This document shows positions 7,086 to 10,645 of a DNA stretch of 10,645 nt, one piece after another. The position numbers were made by a program, and so were the translations under genes. The notes under the pieces were generated by a model. That model worked only from the letters and a program-made list of their open reading frames with translations, was not told where the DNA came from and did no database searches. Origin of the DNA: Campylobacteraceae bacterium (lineage in GTDB: Bacteria; Campylobacterota; Campylobacteria; Campylobacterales; UBA6016); assembly GCA_022758985.1 (NCBI GenBank), contig JAEMQC010000042.1, positions 1 through 10,645 on the forward strand. The letters are read 5' to 3'. The stretch's first letter is position 1. Every line of letters begins with the position of its first letter.

Positions 7086-8906
7086 TTACTCTACGGTAAC
7101 GCTTTTTGCCAAATTTCTAGGCATATCTACGTCATTTCCAAGCCTAACTGCCACCTCAAGTGACAAAATCTGGACAACAACCATCATCTCAAAAAATTCA
7201 AGCATATAATGATCCCAAACTTTTGTCTTGATAAAATCGTCGGCGATATCAAATTCACTAGGAGAGATAGCCACTATAGTAGAATCTCTTGCAGAAAGTT
7301 CTTCGATGTTACTTTTTGTCTTATCATACAAAAGCGTCTTAGGCAAAAGCGCTATCGTAAATAGCTCGCTATCGGCAAGCGCTATCGGCCCATGCTTCAT
7401 CTCTCCGGCAGGATAACCCTCGGCGTGCAAATAGGTAATCTCTTTTAGTTTTAAAGCGCCTTCTAGGGCAAGCGGATAGAATATATCCCTGCCTATAAAG
7501 AAAAAGCCGTGACCGTGCAAATATCTTTTTGAGAGCCTCTTGAGTCTTTCGTGCATCGCAGGCTCTACAACTACCGCATCTTTTGCCTTCAAAATCGTCT
7601 CAATCTCTTTTTTTATAGCCTCATTCGACATGCTGCCTTTTTTTTCGGCTAGCACAATTGAGAGCATCCAAAATACAAGCATCTGCGTCGCAAAAGCTTT
7701 GGTGCTGGCGACCCCTTTTTCAATTCCCGCTCTCGTAAGTATCGTGGCGTCCGACTCCCTGACTATCGTACTGTTGTCGACATTGCAGACGGCAAGCGTT
7801 TTTAGTCCCGCATTTTTAGCTATTTTGAGCGCCTCCAACGTATCGGCCGTCTCTCCGCTTTGAGATATGACGACAAAAAGCATATCTTTCGACAAAAACG
7901 GCTCTTTATATCTAAATTCACTTGCGATCTCTGCAGAAGCCCTGATTTTAGAGTTTCTCTCAAACATATACGTTGCGGCTATTGCGGCGTGATAGCTCGT
8001 TCCGCAGGCGCATATTTTTATCTCTCTAAACTGCGATAGATCGCCCAGAGCCGCAAGCTCCTCCAAAACTATCCTATCTTTTGAAACTCTACCCATCATC
8101 GTATCCACAAGCACAGCTGATTGCTCGTAGATCTCTTTTTCCATAAAGTATCTATAGCCCTCTTTTTGCGCTCCGGCCCTAGTTCCCTCTATTTTTTTGA
8201 CCTGGAAAGCAACTTCTTCGCCGTGGTTAAAAATCTTTACCTCGTCTTTTTTGACAAAACCGTAATCGTCTTCTTTTAGGAATATAGCGCCGTCAGCCTG
8301 ACCTATGAGCACCGATTCGCTAGAGGCGAAATAGATTTCGTCGTTATTTTTTGACGTACCTATCAGAAGCGGCGGAGAGCCTTTTTTCATAAAAAATATT
8401 TTTTCGTTCTCGAACTTCGTAATTATAAGTACGGCATAGGCGCCTTCCAGCTGCTCTTGGGTAAGTCTAAGCGCCTCCAAAGAGTCGTTCGTCTTTTTTA
8501 GATTTTTTTCAAAAAGATGGCCTATAACCTCGGTATCCGTCTGACTTAAGAAATTTATACCCTCTTTTATCAGCTCCTCTTTTATCGCAGCATAGTTTTC
8601 TATAATACCGTTATGTACGACGAAGCTGTTTTCGCCTATGTGCGGGTGTGCGTTCGCTTCTGTTGGCTTACCGTGTGTTGCCCATCTTGTGTGGCCTATG
8701 CCCAGAGCAAATCCTTTCGACTCAAAGCCGTCCGAAACCGCAGCCAGATTTGCCAGCTTACCCACGGCCTTAAAAAGTGATACGTCGCCTTGCTGCATGA
8801 TGGCTATACCGGCCGAGTCGTATCCTCTATATTCTAGCTCGCATAGCCCGTCGAGCAGTATTTTTTTAGCTTCTTTATTTCCTATATATCCGACTATTCC
8901 GCACAA
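7086..8906 (-). CDS. glmS: Glutamine-fructose-6-phosphate aminotransferase GlmS
   Basis: GlmS makes glucosamine-6-phosphate and glutamate from fructose-6-phosphate and glutamine. This is the entry step to UDP-GlcNAc for peptidoglycan and lipid A. The 606 residues match the family length. The N-terminal glutaminase domain has the nucleophile C2 (MCGIVGYIG), GHTRWATHG at 71-79, HNGIIENY at 98-105 and D124. Two SIS sugar-isomerase domains follow, with CGTSYHA at 301-307, SQSGETADT at 349-357 and STKAF at 401-405. The C-terminal part holds H505 and the Lys (K601) in LAKSVTVE. The start is TTG, fixed by the need for Cys directly after the initiator and by an AAAGGA box 6 nt upstream. That box touches the stop of the upstream gene, so translation is probably coupled. 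No glmS ribozyme is possible in the 10-nt gap. Confidence 0.98.
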   Translation of the reverse strand: MCGIVGYIGNKEAKKILLDGLCELEYRGYDSAGIAIMQQGDVSLFKAVGKLANLAAVSDGFESKGFALGIGHTRWATHGKPTEANAHPHIGENSFVVHNGIIENYAAIKEELIKEGINFLSQTDTEVIGHLFEKNLKKTNDSLEALRLTQEQLEGAYAVLIITKFENEKIFFMKKGSPPLLIGTSKNNDEIYFASSESVLIGQADGAIFLKEDDYGFVKKDEVKIFNHGEEVAFQVKKIEGTRAGAQKEGYRYFMEKEIYEQSAVLVDTMMGRVSKDRIVLEELAALGDLSQFREIKICACGTSYHAAIAATYMFERNSKIRASAEIASEFRYKEPFLSKDMLFVVISQSGETADTLEALKIAKNAGLKTLAVCNVDNSTIVRESDATILTRAGIEKGVASTKAFATQMLVFWMLSIVLAEKKGSMSNEAIKKEIETILKAKDAVVVEPAMHERLKRLSKRYLHGHGFFFIGRDIFYPLALEGALKLKEITYLHAEGYPAGEMKHGPIALADSELFTIALLPKTLLYDKTKSNIEELSARDSTIVAISPSEFDIADDFIKTKVWDHYMLEFFEMMVVVQILSLEVAVRLGNDVDMPRNLAKSVTVE

Positions 8907-8912
8907 AATAAA

Positions 8913-8918
8913 TCCTTT
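8913..8918 (-). promoter_or_regulatory. Ribosome binding site of glmS
   Basis: AAAGGA on the minus strand overlaps the TAA stop of the preceding gene (8917-8919) and lies 6 nt before the TTG start. The arrangement supports that start and suggests translational coupling. Confidence 0.75.
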
Positions 8919-9624
8919 ATAAAATAAGCGGTATGTTTAATGCCGCTTCGTTTTCATCAAAACTTGTAAATATATTAATATTTGAGCCCATCTCTTCGAT
9001 AAGGGCATCTTTGGATGTAGCCCGCATATCGCCGGTAATTTTCAGCTTCAAAATCTGAAATCTTTTGCCCGATATCTGCAAAAACTCGCCTGTTTTTAGC
9101 TTTAGTTCCGTCGTTATCTCTTTTGAACCTTCAAAACTCTCATAGCTTCTAGTCAAAATCTTTACAAACTCGTTTTGAGAGAGCTTGAAATCCGGTAAAG
9201 CCGGGTCGATGTCTTTTTTGAATTCCGCCTTCAATCTCGGCGCAACGGTCGCTATGCAAAGATCAAGCATATGATAAATATTGGTTAATTCGCACTCTTT
9301 TATGGATATGATTTTTTTAGGACCTAGATACGGCGTCTGGTAGAGCTTGATGCCTATTTCGTCTTCCGACTCGTATCCGACCGTGAGCGCAAAAAAACTA
9401 AAAACGTCAAACTTCAAATCTATAATGGTCGTTTTATAGCCGAAATCCCTGCTTGCGTAAAGCGTAGCAAGCTCATACAGCGCTTTTGGGTCGACTTTGC
9501 TTATCAGAAATTGAGCGGGCTGGTTTAACGTCAAAAGCTCGCCCTTGCTTCCAAACACGAAAAACGGGTTATAGTCGTACTCAATCCAGTTTTGGTAGTT
9601 TATGTTAATTGGCTGCTTATTCAT
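8917..9624 (-). CDS. Degenerate histidine-kinase-like protein of unknown function
   Basis: I do not recognise a named family for this 235-residue soluble protein. Residues about 13-95 resemble a PAS-like fold (EYDYNPFFVFGSKGELLTLN, then alternating strands). Residues about 112-200 follow the pattern of a histidine kinase ATP-binding domain from its first helix onward (LTNIYHMLDLCIATVAPRL, then DIDPALPDFKLSQNEFVKIL). The N-box asparagine is missing (RSYESF at 159-164), and no DxGxG or glycine-rich lid is visible. No phospho-acceptor His helix is evident, so kinase activity is unlikely. It overlaps the upstream AAA+ gene by 8 nt (ATGAATAA) and stands 10 nt before glmS, so the three are tightly linked. 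No signal peptide or membrane segment is seen. It may be the sensory partner of the AAA+ protein; that is an inference from homology pattern and coupling. Confidence 0.75.
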   Translation of the reverse strand: MNKQPININYQNWIEYDYNPFFVFGSKGELLTLNQPAQFLISKVDPKALYELATLYASRDFGYKTTIIDLKFDVFSFFALTVGYESEDEIGIKLYQTPYLGPKKIISIKECELTNIYHMLDLCIATVAPRLKAEFKKDIDPALPDFKLSQNEFVKILTRSYESFEGSKEITTELKLKTGEFLQISGKRFQILKLKITGDMRATSKDALIEEMGSNINIFTSFDENEAALNIPLIL

Positions 9625-10366
9625 CGGTTAGTTTCTTGCCCAATTGTAGTATCTTTTTTCTTAGCGTGTTTCTGTTTATTCCCATCTTGTAAGACATCAA
9701 GAGCTGGCTTTTGAACTTTCTATGGTTGGCGTTTATTATGGCTAAGTCAAACATCTCCAAAAACCTTTTATAGTTATCGTCCGTTTCGTCTATATGTTTG
9801 TAAAAATACTCTTCCATAATAGAGCAAAGCTGATCTTCGTCTACAAAGCCGCAAAGGCAGGCACGATAAACGGCTCGCTTTAGGCTATGGCAGTTTTCGG
9901 AGAGATCTATAGGAACCGACGAGAGGTCGACGTCGCCGTCTATTCCGAGCTCTTTTTGAATTTTGCCTAAAAAAGAGTCAATAAGGACGGGAATATCGTC
10001 CGCCCTAGACGACAAAGGCGGTATTTCTATCTTGATACCGAATATTCTATCGAGCGTACTCTCTTTTATTTTTTTTCTGGAAGTCGCAACTACTTTTTTG
10101 CCGTCTAGCGAAAGAGAATCCGGATTTGGAAGCTTTTCAAAATTTTCGATGATAATCTCATCAAAATTTTTAAGCGCCTTTAATACATCTTCAGGCTTGT
10201 CCCCATAGACAACGATTGCGTTTGGCAGTATGAGCTTCGCGCACAGACTTTTACCGACGCCTACATCCCCGACTATTACGGTATTGACATTTATCCCGCG
10301 AACCAGAGATATGAGCTTTTTTACCTCTTGCATCTCGTGCGAAGAGGCTACAAATTCATTATCCAA
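9617..10366 (-). CDS. Shortened NtrC-like AAA+ protein with Fis-type DNA-binding end
   Basis: The 249 residues resemble a sigma54 activator reduced in size. There is no receiver domain. Residues 8-40 match the start of the AAA+ domain (SSHEMQEVKKLI, then Walker A GDVGVGKS at 33-40). Only about 30 residues separate this from the Walker B position, so the GAFTGA sigma54-contact loop is absent. Walker B reads IIIENF (71-76), with Glu-Asn in place of Asp-Glu. IEIPPLSSRADDIPVLIDSF at 113-132 matches the family, and ENCHSLKRAV (157-166) stands where sensor II is expected. The end (about 206-245) is a Fis-like helix-turn-helix (MGINRNTLRKKI). The start is TTG; a TAA two codons upstream excludes a longer form. 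It heads the glmS operon. It probably binds DNA without activating sigma54. Confidence 0.85.
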   Translation of the reverse strand: MDNEFVASSHEMQEVKKLISLVRGINVNTVIVGDVGVGKSLCAKLILPNAIVVYGDKPEDVLKALKNFDEIIIENFEKLPNPDSLSLDGKKVVATSRKKIKESTLDRIFGIKIEIPPLSSRADDIPVLIDSFLGKIQKELGIDGDVDLSSVPIDLSENCHSLKRAVYRACLCGFVDEDQLCSIMEEYFYKHIDETDDNYKRFLEMFDLAIINANHRKFKSQLLMSYKMGINRNTLRKKILQLGKKLTDE

Positions 10367-10417
10367 TTTTTATTTCCGACTTTAATATATGTAGTAACTA
10401 TCTAAAAAAAGAACAGG

Positions 10418-10423
10418 ATTATA
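10418..10423 (-). promoter_or_regulatory. -10 box of the AAA+/glmS operon promoter
   Basis: The minus strand reads TATAAT here, about 52 nt upstream of the TTG start, with no clear -35. It is the best promoter candidate for the four-gene operon that includes glmS. Confidence 0.5.
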
Positions 10424-10461
10424 TAGGATGGCTACTAAAAAACAGATATATCGTAATTTTT

Positions 10462-10478
10462 TGCCTATTTTTTAGGCA
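10462..10478. repeat. Inverted repeat between two divergent promoters
   Basis: TGCCTA and TAGGCA (6 bp each) are separated by five T. No T-run follows on either strand, so it is not an intrinsic terminator. It lies upstream of both divergent -10 boxes and could be a regulator binding site, but such a short repeat in AT-rich DNA may be chance. Confidence 0.35.
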
Positions 10479-10511
10479 TATACCATAAATGTAATATTAG
10501 CCTTACTTAGC

Positions 10512-10517
10512 TATAAT
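10512..10517 (+). promoter_or_regulatory. -10 box of the exported-protein (porin) promoter
   Basis: TATAAT followed by ACGG lies 30 nt before the ATG at 10548. There is no recognisable -35. The expected leader is about 24 nt. Confidence 0.6.
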
Positions 10518-10536
10518 ACGGTGCATTTTCAAAAAC

Positions 10537-10543
10537 AAGGAGA
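10537..10543 (+). promoter_or_regulatory. Ribosome binding site of the edge gene
   Basis: AAGGAGA lies 4 nt before the ATG at 10548. It is a strong site that fits an abundant envelope protein. Confidence 0.75.
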
Positions 10544-10547
10544 AGTA

Positions 10548-10645
10548 ATGAAAAAAATGCTAAGCATAGCTGCAGTAGCAGCATTGGCGACAACTTCATT
10601 TGCCGCTAGCGACCTTGCGGGCGCATTTAAAGAAGGTAAAACATC
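10548..10645 (+). CDS. Exported protein start, probably outer-membrane porin (partial)
   Basis: Only the first 32 codons are in the window; the rest lies beyond the right edge. Residues 1-19 form a clear Sec signal peptide (MKKMLSIAAVAALATTSFA) with two Lys, a hydrophobic core, and likely cleavage after the S-F-A site or one residue later. The mature start, SDLAGAFKEGKTS, resembles from memory the N-termini of OprD-like and major porins of Campylobacterota, where a short helix and a Gly-Lys precede the first beta strand. A strong ribosome binding site and its own promoter support high expression. The signal peptide is solid; the porin call rests on a few residues and could be wrong. Other exported proteins are possible. 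Confidence 0.6.
   Translation, partial: MKKMLSIAAVAALATTSFAASDLAGAFKEGKT

Noticed and set aside
8907..8916. glmS ribozyme or other glmS leader element
   Set aside because: Only 10 nt separate glmS from the upstream gene, and the glmS ribozyme belongs to Gram-positive bacteria.
10428..10475. A 15-codon reading frame (MATKKQIYRN...) in the divergent control region
   Set aside because: The possible AGG lies right against the ATG, the upstream AGGA is poorly placed, and no dedicated promoter is evident. Too short to support as a leader peptide.

Overview
The window looks like chromosomal DNA from a Campylobacterota (epsilonproteobacterial) species. The support is AT-leaning codon use rich in ATA and AGA, sigma70-type promoters with a clear TATAAT but no good -35, and the flhA / Rrf2 regulator / rpsO neighbourhood that I recall from Campylobacter relatives. 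A right-edge gene also starts like a porin of this group. I cannot name the genus. There are no RNA genes, insertion sequences, CRISPR arrays or phage genes that I can support. Nearly all of the DNA is coding.

There are three blocks. (1) Positions 60-3413, minus strand: a compact operon read as Rrf2-family regulator, then flhA (flagellar export gate), then a regulator with two MerR-like DNA-binding modules. The genes are 15 and 9 nt apart. (2) Positions 3568-5127, plus strand: two separately promoted genes, rpsO (ribosomal protein S15) and mrp (P-loop Fe-S carrier). The second ends at a good intrinsic terminator, which sits between convergent genes. (3) Positions 5188-10366, minus strand: a probable four-gene operon. 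It is read as a shortened NtrC-like AAA+/Fis protein, a degenerate histidine-kinase-like protein (8-nt overlap with the first), glmS (10 nt downstream, with its ribosome binding site touching the previous stop), and a membrane diguanylate cyclase (41 nt downstream). Divergent from this operon, at 10548, is the start of an exported protein, probably an outer-membrane porin, cut by the window edge.

Housekeeping genes (rpsO, mrp, glmS, flhA) are interleaved with regulators whose architecture is unusual. The most notable is the pair at the head of the glmS operon. One partner resembles a sigma54 activator that has lost the GAFTGA loop and the Walker B acidic pair. The other resembles a sensor kinase that has lost its recognisable ATP-binding motifs. 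Together they look like a two-component pair reduced to a non-catalytic regulator. The diguanylate cyclase at the other end has a periplasmic CxxCH heme-c motif and a cysteine-rich GAF-like domain, which suggests redox or gas sensing. The flhA operon likewise starts with an Rrf2 regulator that has three possible Fe-S cysteines. At least three genes (flhA, glmS and the AAA+ gene) clearly begin with TTG, and the MerR-like gene probably does too.
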